A stretch of DNA of 64,000 bases, taken from NCBI RefSeq assembly GCF_014648055.1, contig NZ_BMQJ01000019.1:1-64000 (forward strand). Reading direction: 5' to 3'. The stretch is from Streptosporangium pseudovulgare (GTDB lineage Bacteria > Actinomycetota > Actinomycetes > Streptosporangiales > Streptosporangiaceae). This document shows, one piece after another, positions 1-8,397 of the stretch. Position numbers and translations under genes: made by a program. A model generated the notes under the pieces. It worked only from the letters and a program-made list of their open reading frames with translations. It was not told the DNA's origin and did not search any database. Numbering within the stretch: the stretch's first letter is position 1; the number at the start of each line of letters is the position of its first letter.

Positions 1-49
1 GGTCGAGCACGAGATCCCTGATCGCGGTACGGACGTCGTCAGAGGTCAT
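1..49 (-). CDS. partial CDS, 5' end only, unknown
   Basis: The first 16 codons of a leftward gene are present (MTSDDVRTAIRDLVLD) and the rest lies beyond the window edge. It starts one base after the stop of the DUF6493 gene, so it is probably the third gene of that operon. Too little is visible to assign a function. Confidence 0.5.
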   Translation of the reverse strand, partial: MTSDDVRTAIRDLVLD

Positions 50-50
50 G

Positions 51-2042
51 TCATGACGCGGCCCCGGTGAGCTGGGCGTGAAGGCGCCTGCACTCGTGGA
101 CGAAGCGGATCGTCCGGCGGCTGCCCGCGAACTCGGCGACGACCGGAATCTCCCCGCGCGCGCCGGTCCAGCGGGCAACGTCGGCGGCGAAGGCGACGAG
201 TTCGGTGTGGGTCACGGTGATCCGCCGCCCCTCGCCCGGCAGCATCCCGGGCAGCAGGGCGCGCAGGATGCGCCACACCTCGGTGGGCGAGCCGTACAGG
301 TGGATCCGGCCCTTGACGAAGGGGATCCGCTGGTCGCCCTCGTGGGCCACCGCCCCGCCGGGGCCGTCGTCGCTGTTCCAGGTGATGAAGAAGGCGCGCA
401 GCGGGGCGTCGTCGTCGAGGTAGCGGCCAGGCCGGTAGAAGCCGCCCACCATGATCCGCCGGGGCCCCGGCTCAGGGTCGGGGTCCCCGCCACGGGTGAG
501 GGCGCGTACTCCCACGGAGTGGTTCGCGCTGTCCCAGAACTTCTCCGGTTCGATCGGCGGCACCTCCGACACGCTCCCGGGGGTGACGAGCTCGGCGGAC
601 AGCGCCGACTGCCAGTCGTCGGGGTCGAGGCGCACGTCCCTGGACCGCCAGTGACCCCGGTCCCGTTCGACGTGGGGCTTGAGCCTGCGGCGCAGTCCCG
701 CCCGGTCGTCGGCGATCCCGGCGACGAAGGCCGCCAGCCAGCGCTCCTGGCCGATCCACCGCTCATGGTGGTCAGGGAAGATCGACGGTTCGGGGAACCG
801 CCGTGCCTCCGGCGGCTCGGGCAGCGGCGGGAACTCCTTCCGCTCCAGCAGTTCCTCAACCGGGGTCTCCCCGCCGAAGCGCTCGGCCAGCTTCGCGCCC
901 AGGTCGGCGGGGAGGTGGCGGACGGCGTCGAGGATCGCCTCGGTGTGGTCGGCGAACAGGCCGGCGTATTTCAGGGTCAGCTCGGTCGCGCGGTTGCGCA
1001 CGTCGAAGGACTTGTGCGCGTACGCCGTGGTCAGCGCGGTCACGAAATCGACGGCCGTCTCGGGCGTGGCCCGGATCGCCTGGTCGAGCCAGCGCAGGCC
1101 GGTGGCGGCGAGCTTGGCCTCGTCCCGGAAGGTGAGCGCGTCGACCGCCTCGACCAGGTCGGCGTGGTCGAGCGGCATCGCCCCGCGCACCTGCCCGGCG
1201 GCCAGCTCGGCGACCGTGCCCGGAGCCGACGGCAACAGCCGCAGGTAGTCGCGCAGGCGGGGCGCGGACTCCGCGGGCGTGGGATCGAGGAGCATGTGCA
1301 ACCGGACGAAGAACCGCAGGTCCTGCGCCTCGCCACCGCGCAGGAAACGGCTCACGCAACCGTCGAGCACCCGCTCCCTGGGCAGCTCGCGGGCGGCGGC
1401 GGCCAGCCAGCGGGTCGGCCGGGGCTCCAGCCGCTCGTCACGGAGGGCGCGGCCCGCGCCGTCGGCGTCGAAGACACGAGGCAGCAGCACGGGGGTCAGC
1501 GGGTCGTCGGCCACGCTCGGCGCGGCCAGCCAGGCGGCCACCAGCGGGTCGTGGTCGGGCGGCGCGGCGCCGGACTCACGCAGCAGCGCCACGGCCAGCG
1601 GCGCGATGCGGTCGGCGGGACGGCGCACCCGCCGGGCCAGCCGGACCGCGACGTCACGACGCCACTCCCGGGGGCGGGCGGCCGCCACCCGGCACACCTG
1701 GGCGACGTCGGGGTCCTCGGCCCAGCGGCGGTTGACGTCGCGGCCGGTCATCCACGTCACGGCGGCCGCCGGACCGGTGATGACGCCGACACCGGTCAGC
1801 AGCAGCGCGCCGGCCAACTCGTCGAGCAGGTCACCGACCTCCCAGGAGGCCATCTCCTCGAAGTCGTCGGGATGACGGGCGCGCACCCGCTCGGTGCGGG
1901 CACGGCGCAGCTCCTTGACGAGGCCGGGCAGCCGCCCGCTCAGCTCGGCGCGCTCCTCCTCGGTGAGCGTGACCAGCCGATCGGCCAGGCGGTGGACCTG
2001 GTTGCGAGCGACCAGGTCGCAGATCTCCGTCCAGAGGGTCAT
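51..2042 (-). CDS. DUF6493 family protein
   Basis: A 663-residue soluble protein starting MTLWTEICDLVARN. Leucine/alanine-rich helical sequence runs through most of its length and suggests a HEAT-like solenoid; a mixed alpha/beta C-terminal domain follows. The ATG overlaps the stop of the SWIM gene (ATGA), which fixes the start; a 30-codon upstream extension would lie inside that gene and is rejected. From memory of the family, DUF6493 proteins often sit beside SWIM zinc-finger proteins in actinobacteria, and the pairing here is the main support. The biochemical role is unknown. No signal peptide or membrane segment is seen. Confidence 0.8.
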   Translation of the reverse strand: MTLWTEICDLVARNQVHRLADRLVTLTEEERAELSGRLPGLVKELRRARTERVRARHPDDFEEMASWEVGDLLDELAGALLLTGVGVITGPAAAVTWMTGRDVNRRWAEDPDVAQVCRVAAARPREWRRDVAVRLARRVRRPADRIAPLAVALLRESGAAPPDHDPLVAAWLAAPSVADDPLTPVLLPRVFDADGAGRALRDERLEPRPTRWLAAAARELPRERVLDGCVSRFLRGGEAQDLRFFVRLHMLLDPTPAESAPRLRDYLRLLPSAPGTVAELAAGQVRGAMPLDHADLVEAVDALTFRDEAKLAATGLRWLDQAIRATPETAVDFVTALTTAYAHKSFDVRNRATELTLKYAGLFADHTEAILDAVRHLPADLGAKLAERFGGETPVEELLERKEFPPLPEPPEARRFPEPSIFPDHHERWIGQERWLAAFVAGIADDRAGLRRRLKPHVERDRGHWRSRDVRLDPDDWQSALSAELVTPGSVSEVPPIEPEKFWDSANHSVGVRALTRGGDPDPEPGPRRIMVGGFYRPGRYLDDDAPLRAFFITWNSDDGPGGAVAHEGDQRIPFVKGRIHLYGSPTEVWRILRALLPGMLPGEGRRITVTHTELVAFAADVARWTGARGEIPVVAEFAGSRRTIRFVHECRRLHAQLTGAAS

Positions 2043-3367
2043 CGGGAGGTCTCCACGGCGGCGCGGGCGACGATCCGGGCGGCCAGCACGTGTTTGCACG
2101 GCCCCCGGGAGCCGCGATGGTCCCACCACCACTCGCAGGTGCAGGATCCGTCGGCCAGCGAGACCCGGCGCGCGCCGCCCGAGGTGTGGACGGTGGCCGA
2201 CTCGCCTTCGAGGCGTACGGCGCCCGCGTCGACGAGTTTGCGCGCCTTGGCCAGCCGCGGGTTGAGCAGGATCACGTTGTCCTTGTCATAGGGCAGCTCA
2301 CGGTGGAAGTGGGCGGCCTCCGACAGGTCGTAGCCGACCCGGCCGGCGACGCCGAGCTGTGTCAGCGCGGCCCGCACCCGGGCGGCGGGCATGCCCGCGC
2401 GGTCGGCCAGCAGGCCGATCTCGACCTCGGGCTCGAAGTTGAGCAGCATGCCCACCACGTCGGCGTCGTTCTCGGCCTCGTCGGTGGCCAGGTCGTCGAG
2501 CACCGCGCCCTCGCCGGAGAAACCGCGCCAGCGCTCGGGCGAGAGGGTGAGCGTGTAGCGCATGCCCGGCAGCTCCAGCTCCCAGGCGCTGGATGAGGCG
2601 TCGGCCGGGCCGTACACCCGGAGGGACTTCGCGAAGCGCAGCAGCGGCAGGAGGGTGCCGAGCCGGTTGGGGCCGGCGAGCTGGACCGAGTCCGGAACCT
2701 GGCGGTCGAAGACCTTCAGCTCCCGCCCCGCCTGCGCCACCCACACCGTGCCCTTTCTGGGCAGCCCGCGCAGGAACCGTACCGCCGCCATTCCGGCCAG
2801 CTCACCGCGCTGGTCCATGCCCGAGGCGATGACCTGTACCTCGGCGAAGCCGCGTAGCCAGCGCTCGGGCAACGGCACCTTCTTCTCCACCACCGCGCCG
2901 TCCATCGTGGTCACGACCAGCTCGTCGAGGCCCACTCCCAGGTGCAACGGGTCACGCGCGCCGATGCGCGCCAGCGCCTCCCGGAGCGGCGCGTTCACGT
3001 CGACGTTGGTGGTGCCCCGGTCGAACACCTCGCCGTCGAGCGCGCCGTTCAGCAGATCAAGCCGGGCGTACACGCCGCCGCAGGCCGAGAACGACTCGAA
3101 CCGCAACCGGTCTCCGTTGCACGTCACCACCGGGTCGCGCACCCAGCCGGGCCGCGCCTGCGGCTGATGGTAGCGGGCCAGCGCCACATCGGCGACGCCG
3201 AGCAGGGCCGCCGCGGCGGGGGCCGCCTGGGTCACCACGCCGCTGAAGAACCGGGGGGCCACGGCCGGGCCGGACAGGGCCCGCCCACCGGAGGTCGCCA
3301 ATCCGAGACGGCCGTCGACGAGGGAGGAGGGCGCGGCGTACGTGTACGCCTGCGTCGCTGAAGTCAT
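2039..3367 (-). CDS. SWIM zinc-finger protein
   Basis: A 442-residue protein with a C-terminal SWIM motif: CTCEWWW, then CKHVLA about 12 residues later (CxCx(n)CxH), which would bind one zinc. SWIM domains are known DNA- or protein-interaction modules. The long N-terminal part has no catalytic motif I recognise. The start MTSATQAYTY is preferred over an upstream ATG 10 codons earlier because it gives a cleaner N-terminus; the choice is not certain. It is the first gene of an operon with the DUF6493 gene, overlapping it by 4 bp. Confidence 0.85.
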   Translation of the reverse strand: MTSATQAYTYAAPSSLVDGRLGLATSGGRALSGPAVAPRFFSGVVTQAAPAAAALLGVADVALARYHQPQARPGWVRDPVVTCNGDRLRFESFSACGGVYARLDLLNGALDGEVFDRGTTNVDVNAPLREALARIGARDPLHLGVGLDELVVTTMDGAVVEKKVPLPERWLRGFAEVQVIASGMDQRGELAGMAAVRFLRGLPRKGTVWVAQAGRELKVFDRQVPDSVQLAGPNRLGTLLPLLRFAKSLRVYGPADASSSAWELELPGMRYTLTLSPERWRGFSGEGAVLDDLATDEAENDADVVGMLLNFEPEVEIGLLADRAGMPAARVRAALTQLGVAGRVGYDLSEAAHFHRELPYDKDNVILLNPRLAKARKLVDAGAVRLEGESATVHTSGGARRVSLADGSCTCEWWWDHRGSRGPCKHVLAARIVARAAVETSR

Positions 3368-3476
3368 GGCCGGGACGTTAGATCGACCCACCGACAAATC
3401 GGCGCCGTCTTCTGCATTCCCCGTGTGGGTGCGAGATGTTCTGCGACGAACACCGACCGCACCGGACTCGGCCGCT

Positions 3477-3594
3477 CATGCGCCGGGCCGCGCCGGAAAG
3501 ACTCAACGGCCGGCCCGAACGGCGGCGGGCCGAATCATGCGCCGGGCCGCGCCGGAAAGACTCAACGGCCGGCCCGAAGGGCGGCGGGCCGAAC
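3477..3594. repeat. two tandem 59-bp repeats
   Basis: A 59-bp unit beginning CATGCGCCGGGCCGCGCC occurs twice head to tail (3477-3535 and 3536-3594) with only two substitutions. It fills the space between the SWIM gene and the DUF5997 gene. The near-identity suggests a recent duplication. No convincing ORF with a ribosome site crosses it. Confidence 0.85.
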
Positions 3595-3623
3595 CGGGCC
3601 GGACCGCCGCTTCCAGCGGCCGG

Positions 3624-3989
3624 CTAGCGCTGCTTGAGGCGCTGCGCCTCCTTGCGCACCTCGGCCTGAACCGACCGTTCGCGCTGCAGCCACTCGGGGT
3701 TCTCCGCCTTGATGGCGTCGATCTCGGCGGTGGTGAGCGGCCCGGTGATGCCGCCCCTGGCCAGGCCCGAGTTGGAGACGCCCAGCTTCACGGCGACGAC
3801 CTGCCTGGGGTGCGGCCCGTTGCGCCGCAGATCGGCCAGCCACGCCGGCGGATCGGCCTGCAGCGCGTTCAGCTCATCCCTGGAGACGACCCCCTCCTGG
3901 AACTCGGCGGGAGTGGCCGAGAGGAGCACACCCAGCTTCTTGGCCGCGGTCGCGGGCTTCATCGTCTGAGTGGTCTTGAGCTTGGTCAT
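3624..3989 (-). CDS. DUF5997 family protein
   Basis: A 121-residue protein. Its N-terminal half (AAKKLGVLLSATPAEFQ) and the later segment GLARGGITGPLTTAEIDAIK fit a small helical DUF5997 protein. The basic C-terminus ends in RLKQR. The gene is divergent from the LysR-type substrate-domain gene with a 54-bp spacer, an arrangement I recall as conserved in actinobacteria, which suggests a joint role. The ATG at 3989 begins the recognisable domain; upstream in-frame sequence runs antisense to the neighbour and is not coding. Function is unknown. Confidence 0.8.
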   Translation of the reverse strand: MTKLKTTQTMKPATAAKKLGVLLSATPAEFQEGVVSRDELNALQADPPAWLADLRRNGPHPRQVVAVKLGVSNSGLARGGITGPLTTAEIDAIKAENPEWLQRERSVQAEVRKEAQRLKQR

Positions 3990-4043
3990 GATGTCAAGGG
4001 TATGGCGTGAAGCCGCTTCCCCTGACACCGGTACCGTGAGGAG

Positions 4044-4757
4044 GTGACTGACAGGGAGTTCCGGCTGGCTTACGTGCCCGGGGTGACGCCCGCCAAATGG
4101 GCGGGTGTCTGGGCCGAGCGTGTGCCCGACGTGCCACTCACCCTGGTCCCCGTCGCCGCCGCCGAGGCGGTGACGTCCCTGCGCGACGGCGGCGCCGACG
4201 CCGGGCTCGTGCGGCTGCCCGTGGACCGCGAAGGGCTCAGCGTGATTCCTCTCTACGTCGAGACCACGGTGGTCGTGGTTCCGAAGGATCACCTGGTGAC
4301 CGCCGCCGACGAGGTGACCGTCGCCGATCTCGCCGACGAAGAGGTGCTCCATCCGATGGACGACACCCTTGGGTGGGCGGCCCTGCCCGGACTGCCGGCT
4401 TTCACGCGCCCGGACACGACGGCGGAGGCGATCGAGCTGGTGGCGGCGGGGGCCGGGCTGCTGCTGGTCCCGCAGTCGCTGGCGCGCCTGTACCACCGCA
4501 AAGATCTGACCTACCGGCCGGTCGTGGAGACGCCGCAGTCGCAGATCGCGCTGGCCTGGCCCACGGAGGCGACGACCGAGCTGGTGGAGGACTTCATCGG
4601 CATCGTCCGCGGGCGTACGGTGAACAGCTCGCGGGGCCGTACCCCCGCGTCCGCCCCGGAGAAGGCGCGGAAGCAGCCGCGGAGTCCCGCTCCGGACCGG
4701 TCGGGCCGCCGGGGCGCGCAAACCGGCCGGGGCAGGAAAGGCCACCGTCCCCGCTGA
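4044..4757 (+). CDS. LysR-type substrate-binding domain protein without HTH
   Basis: A 237-residue protein. Residues 1-190 look like the periplasmic-binding fold of LysR regulators: FRLAYVPGVTP opening strand, GADAGLVRLPV, VVVVPKDH, and AGAGLLLVPQSLARL near the end. The N-terminal winged helix of true LysR regulators is absent, so it could be a ligand sensor acting with another protein, perhaps the divergent DUF5997 product. The last 45 residues are basic and disordered. GTG at 4044 overlaps a GAGGAG stretch and is the only in-frame start before the domain. Confidence 0.8.
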   Translation: MTDREFRLAYVPGVTPAKWAGVWAERVPDVPLTLVPVAAAEAVTSLRDGGADAGLVRLPVDREGLSVIPLYVETTVVVVPKDHLVTAADEVTVADLADEEVLHPMDDTLGWAALPGLPAFTRPDTTAEAIELVAAGAGLLLVPQSLARLYHRKDLTYRPVVETPQSQIALAWPTEATTELVEDFIGIVRGRTVNSSRGRTPASAPEKARKQPRSPAPDRSGRRGAQTGRGRKGHRPR

Positions 4758-4851
4758 ACCGTGTACCGCTTCACAAGCGAACCGCGGCTCTGGGACGGAT
4801 CATCGGTGGCGTCCGCGGAGCTCGGCGCGAGTGCGGCGATCAGCAGCGTGG

Positions 4852-5538
4852 TCAGGGCATGGAGGCGTTCGACGGCGGCAGATAGGGGAGGAAGTGGTCG
4901 GCCACGATGTCCGCCACGGCCTCCGCGTCGTCGAGCCCGTCAACCTCAAGGACGCGTATGCCCAGGTGACGAGCGGAGCGGACGGCCTCGTCGGCGACGA
5001 GGCGGTCTCGGGCGAGTCGGTTGCGCCGTGCTCGGTCAGGGTCGCTGACCGCGTGATCGACGGCGGCGGCACGGGGCAGTTCGCGGAGCTGGCGCTCACG
5101 GAACTCCTCGGTCGGCACCATCACGATCATTCGACGGGGTGAGTCGATGATGGGGGCGACCAGTTCGGGACGCAGCCCCCAGCCTTCGGCGATGACGGGT
5201 CGCCCCGACACCAGGCCGCGCAGGTCGTCCAAGGCCCACTCGAACCGCGTGGGGAAGCCGGCCAGGGTCTCGTGGGCCATCTCCTGAGGGCTGGTGTTCA
5301 CCCAGACGCTGTCCGGGTCGGGGTCCGCGGTGGGCTCGCCGAGTCGCACTCGGCGTGCGATCCGACGGTCATTGTGCGCACGCGCGTCGTGATGGTCGTA
5401 GTGGTACGCGGTCAGCCCGTATCGGGTGGCCAGCAGCCTGGCGACGGTGGATTTGCCGGCCCACTGACCACCTCCGATCCACAGGGCGCCGTGCAAGGTG
5501 CCGAACGGATCCCAGATCTCACCACCTGTGGTGTTCAC
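4852..5538 (-). CDS. P-loop kinase-like protein
   Basis: About 228 residues. A Walker A motif follows a hydrophobic strand (ALWIGGGQWAGKSTVARLL) and suggests a small ATP-dependent kinase or AAA-type nucleotide-binding protein. An arginine-rich segment (RARRNRLARDR) could form a lid. The GTG at 5538 places the P-loop about 23 residues in, as is usual; an in-frame ATG at 5757 would add 73 residues of low-complexity, arginine-rich sequence that looks non-coding. The substrate cannot be inferred. It lies 265 bp downstream of the RiPP-like cassette in the same direction, so membership of that cassette is possible but not shown. Confidence 0.65.
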   Translation of the reverse strand: MNTTGGEIWDPFGTLHGALWIGGGQWAGKSTVARLLATRYGLTAYHYDHHDARAHNDRRIARRVRLGEPTADPDPDSVWVNTSPQEMAHETLAGFPTRFEWALDDLRGLVSGRPVIAEGWGLRPELVAPIIDSPRRMIVMVPTEEFRERQLRELPRAAAVDHAVSDPDRARRNRLARDRLVADEAVRSARHLGIRVLEVDGLDDAEAVADIVADHFLPYLPPSNASMP

Positions 5539-5803
5539 GGTCACAGCCTGACAGTTGTACAAGCCGAAGAACCAGTCTTGTTCCGCCTGCCCGGCCGGAA
5601 GATGATCGTAGAGAGGGGAGGCGGCACATCCTCCGCTCGTAACCCGTCGAACACCTCCGGCACCGTGGCATCTCCTGCCCCTCAAGGGCCCACCTGCGAT
5701 CCGCCGGTTTCTCTCCAGGCGCAGGTCAGAGAGGATGACAAGATCCTCGGCACCCACACCACCCCGGCCGTCCCCTTGAGCGAACGCCCGCGCGCTGACC
5801 CGG

Positions 5804-7042
5804 TTACGACCTCGACCGGCGCGTACGGATGAACGTCACCAGGAACAGCACCTGGATGCCGCCCTCGACCAGGACGAGCAGCGCGGCGTCGAGCGCGGCG
5901 AGGACGGGGCCGCCGTGGAATCCGTCCCAGACGGCTGTGAGCGCGTGGGCCAGTCCGGTGATGACGATCGGGGCGCCGTAGAGGGCGAAGACCGTCAACG
6001 TGACGGAACTGCCCAGCGCGAGGGCGACGGCGTAGATCCTGACGGCGCGCCGCTCGTGCGGGTCCAGGTCGCCGGTGGGGTCGGTCACCGGTGAGCCCGG
6101 CTTCCTGAACAGAGCGACCGCCCTGTCGAACAGATACCGGACGTAGCGGAGCCCGTCGCCGAACAGATCCTTGCACCGGAGCAGGTCGCGGAGCACGAAG
6201 TAGAGGTCGGTCCGCATGTAGATCTGAGCCTGGAGGGGCAGGCACAGCAGCGTGGTCAGCATGAAGGCCCGGAGCAGCGCCTGGGCCGGGCCGGGCAGCG
6301 GCAGGTACGCGACGGCCAGCACCATCGTCGCGATGAGGAAGACGTCGGAGGCCATTCCGGCCAGGTACACGCGGTACCGGCGCCGCCGGGGAACCCCCCA
6401 GATGGCGGTGACGTCGGTCTGCACGACGAGGTAGTGCAGCCTGGTGCCGAACGCGATCCTCGCGGGCGCGCCCAGCGAACGCGCCGCCAGCAGGTGCATC
6501 ATCTCGTGCACGCTCGCGACGACGGAGAAGAAGGCCGTGTTGACCAGCACCGAGAGCCCGGTGTACCCGCTCCAGAAGAAGTCCTGGTGCCGGGGGAACA
6601 GGCCGGGCCTGGTGAGGACGGTCAGCGCCGCGGCCGCGACGACGGCGAGCCAGAAGAGCTTCATGGGCCTGGCGAAGAGCCAGCGGACGTGCCGCTCGGT
6701 GATGCCCATGAAGTGGCCGTTCACCGGCTCGGACGCCGGGCCGGGCAGCGGGATCCCGTCGATCTCGGTCACGAAGGCGAGGTCGGCGAGGGATTCCACG
6801 AAGTCGGCCACGTCCAGCTCGACGTCGTGCTCGGCGGCGACGGCGGCTTCGACGTCGGCGACCGGACGCCCCTCGCCGAGCAGCCGGATCACGTCTCCGC
6901 ACACCGCGGGCAGCTCGACGAACTCGCCGAGGTCCGGGCGGCCGACGATGATCGCGTCCGGGTCGTCGTCGTCGGGACGGACGACGAGCTGGTGGAAGCG
7001 TACGACGCTGTCCGTGCCGACCTCGATCGCCGGGGCGCTCAC
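5804..7042 (-). CDS. PqqD-like/HExxH membrane metalloprotease (RiPP maturation candidate)
   Basis: A 412-residue protein. Residues 5-92 resemble a PqqD-like peptide-recognition domain. Several membrane segments follow (about 127-145, 162-178, 229-248, 258-274, 320-345, 370-400). H179-E-M-M-H183 at the end of a hydrophobic segment is a zinc-metalloprotease motif, and D279 in YMRTDLYF could be the third ligand, as in site-2 (M50-type) peptidases. Its ATG overlaps the ThiF stop (ATGA), so the two are translationally coupled. The inferred role is cleavage or export of the short peptide encoded at 8210-8290. The family call rests on motif and topology only. Confidence 0.8.
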   Translation of the reverse strand: MSAPAIEVGTDSVVRFHQLVVRPDDDDPDAIIVGRPDLGEFVELPAVCGDVIRLLGEGRPVADVEAAVAAEHDVELDVADFVESLADLAFVTEIDGIPLPGPASEPVNGHFMGITERHVRWLFARPMKLFWLAVVAAAALTVLTRPGLFPRHQDFFWSGYTGLSVLVNTAFFSVVASVHEMMHLLAARSLGAPARIAFGTRLHYLVVQTDVTAIWGVPRRRRYRVYLAGMASDVFLIATMVLAVAYLPLPGPAQALLRAFMLTTLLCLPLQAQIYMRTDLYFVLRDLLRCKDLFGDGLRYVRYLFDRAVALFRKPGSPVTDPTGDLDPHERRAVRIYAVALALGSSVTLTVFALYGAPIVITGLAHALTAVWDGFHGGPVLAALDAALLVLVEGGIQVLFLVTFIRTRRSRS

Positions 7043-8133
7043 CGAGCCGTCGGCCCGCAGAGCGGGCAGTCGTCGTCACGCGGGACGTCGATGTAGTACT
7101 GGTGGTCCCAGACGGCCAGATTCCAGTGAAAGACCCTGCCGCGGGTCTGCGCCGGCAGGCCGCCGAGCTGGTACAGCACCTCCAGCGCGCACAGGTGGCC
7201 GCTGATGTTCGCGCTGGCCGCGACCACCGCGTTCGGCCGCGGCTCGGCGAGCAGCCGCCCGAGCTCCTTCTCCTTGCGCGCCTCCTCCCGCCGGTCCAGG
7301 CAGGCCCAGCAGCCGGTCTCACCCGGTACGAACGAGCCCACGACGACCATCGGCCCGGTGTACAGGCTCATGAACCACGGGGTGCCGGTTCGCAGGGCCG
7401 CCTCGTTGGTCCACTGGACTATCTCCGGATGCGGTTCGTCGGCGCACAGGACGAACAGGTCGCAGCCGGTCATCAGCTCCACGACGTCATCGGGGCCGGT
7501 CACCTTGGTGTTGCTCCCGGTCACCAGGACCGCGCCGTTCATCGCCCGGAGCCGCTCGATCGCCTGGTCGACCTTGGGCTTGCCCACGTCTGACTCGGCG
7601 TACAGGAGCTGGCGGGTCAGGTTCGACTCTTCGACACTGTCGAAATCGGCGATCCGCAGTGCCCCGATGCCGCTCGACACCAGCCCCGCCGCGACGGCCG
7701 ATCCGGTACCGCCCACGCCGAGCAGGCTCACCCTGGCGTCCTTGATCTTGGACTGGACCTCGTGCGGTGACGTACGCGGCGACGTGTCGATCCAGCTGAA
7801 GAAGTGGCGTGCCGATTCGTGCCGGGCGACCTCCCGCTCGGTGAGGTTCGCCGGCACGGGCGCTTCGGCGTCCTCGACGAAGCCGCTCTCGACCAGGTCG
7901 GCGATGACGCCGCGCACACTCTCGTCGTCCACGCCGGGATGGGTCTTCGCGAAGTCGGCGCAGATCTCGTCGACGGTGCGGGTGCCGTCCATCAGGGCCA
8001 CGATCGTGGCGATGCTGCCGTCCTCGTCGTCGGCTATCTCCGAGGCCACCCCGAACTGGGACAGTCCGATGACGATGCGATTTCCCGGCAACACGAACGG
8101 CTGGTGAACGCGTTTCACCCTGGGCAGAGGCAC
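7039..8133 (-). CDS. PqqD-like/ThiF E1-type adenylating enzyme
   Basis: A 364-residue protein. Residues 1-90 look like a PqqD-type winged-helix peptide-recognition domain (TVDEICADFAKTHPGVDDES). Residues 130-360 are an E1/ThiF/MoeB fold: G139VGGTGS nucleotide-binding loop, D163xD165, S170NLTRQ, and a zinc tetrad C275xxC278 with C356PLC359. Enzymes of this type adenylate a peptide C-terminus (MccB) or present a leader peptide to a partner (ocin-ThiF). GTG at 8133 follows GGGAGGG at seven-base spacing. It is separated from the precursor gene by a terminator and coupled to the downstream metalloprotease. Confidence 0.85.
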   Translation of the reverse strand: MPLPRVKRVHQPFVLPGNRIVIGLSQFGVASEIADDEDGSIATIVALMDGTRTVDEICADFAKTHPGVDDESVRGVIADLVESGFVEDAEAPVPANLTEREVARHESARHFFSWIDTSPRTSPHEVQSKIKDARVSLLGVGGTGSAVAAGLVSSGIGALRIADFDSVEESNLTRQLLYAESDVGKPKVDQAIERLRAMNGAVLVTGSNTKVTGPDDVVELMTGCDLFVLCADEPHPEIVQWTNEAALRTGTPWFMSLYTGPMVVVGSFVPGETGCWACLDRREEARKEKELGRLLAEPRPNAVVAASANISGHLCALEVLYQLGGLPAQTRGRVFHWNLAVWDHQYYIDVPRDDDCPLCGPTAR

Positions 8134-8158
8134 TCGGCCGCCCTCCCCTTCACACGGT

Positions 8159-8196
8159 AAAAAGCAGAACCGGTCGGACGACAGCCGACCGGTTCT
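8159..8196 (-). terminator. intrinsic terminator between peptide gene and ThiF gene
   Basis: A perfect 12-bp stem (AGAACCGGTCGG pairs with CCGACCGGTTCT, 7-nt loop) is followed on the minus strand by GCTTTTTA. It lies just after the short peptide gene and before the ThiF gene, so read-through would set the ratio of precursor to enzymes. Confidence 0.9.
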
Positions 8197-8209
8197 GTGT
8201 GTCGGTGGA

Positions 8210-8290
8210 TCAGCCGCTCTGTCCGCCGCGGTTGATGGTGGTCTCGATCTTCTCGAGCTTCCTGATCTTGACTTCGAGCTTCTTCTTCAT
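8210..8290 (-). CDS. 26-aa basic peptide, candidate RiPP precursor
   Basis: A 26-residue peptide beginning MKKKLEVKIRKLEKIE and ending TTINRGGQSG. The lysine/leucine-rich front half resembles a leader helix and the small-residue tail a core. GAGGAG at 8297-8302 lies six bases before the ATG at 8290, which decides this start; another in-frame ATG at 8296 touches the Shine-Dalgarno and would add only MS. The gene is followed at once by a strong terminator and then by ThiF and metalloprotease genes with peptide-recognition domains, which supports the precursor reading. The product and modification are unknown. Confidence 0.7.
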   Translation of the reverse strand: MKKKLEVKIRKLEKIETTINRGGQSG

Positions 8291-8318
8291 CGACATCTCC
8301 TCGCTCCCGATCTCAAGC

Positions 8319-8363
8319 CGGGGAGACTCCCCGAGAATGGCCGGCGAAGGGCACCCGAACCAA
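8319..8363 (-). promoter_or_regulatory. putative promoter and operator of the peptide gene
   Basis: A perfect odd palindrome, CGGGGAG-A-CTCCCCG (8319-8333), lies 17 bp upstream of the peptide Shine-Dalgarno. Upstream of it on the minus strand a weak promoter can be drawn: TTGGTT (8358-8363), 18-bp spacer, CATTCT (8334-8339). The palindrome would then sit near +1. The promoter is an inference from poor matches; the palindrome is directly visible. Confidence 0.4.
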
Positions 8364-8397
8364 CGTGAGTTCCGCTCACCGCCTCTGCCAGCCAAGA

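Noticed and set aside
78-2291. Very long rightward ORF (737 codons) opposite the DUF6493 gene
   Set aside because: It is Arg/Gly/Pro-rich antisense to a well-supported gene; in 70%+ GC DNA such open frames are expected.
5539-5757. N-terminal extension of the P-loop gene
   Set aside because: The 73 added residues are low-complexity and place the Walker A motif unusually deep.
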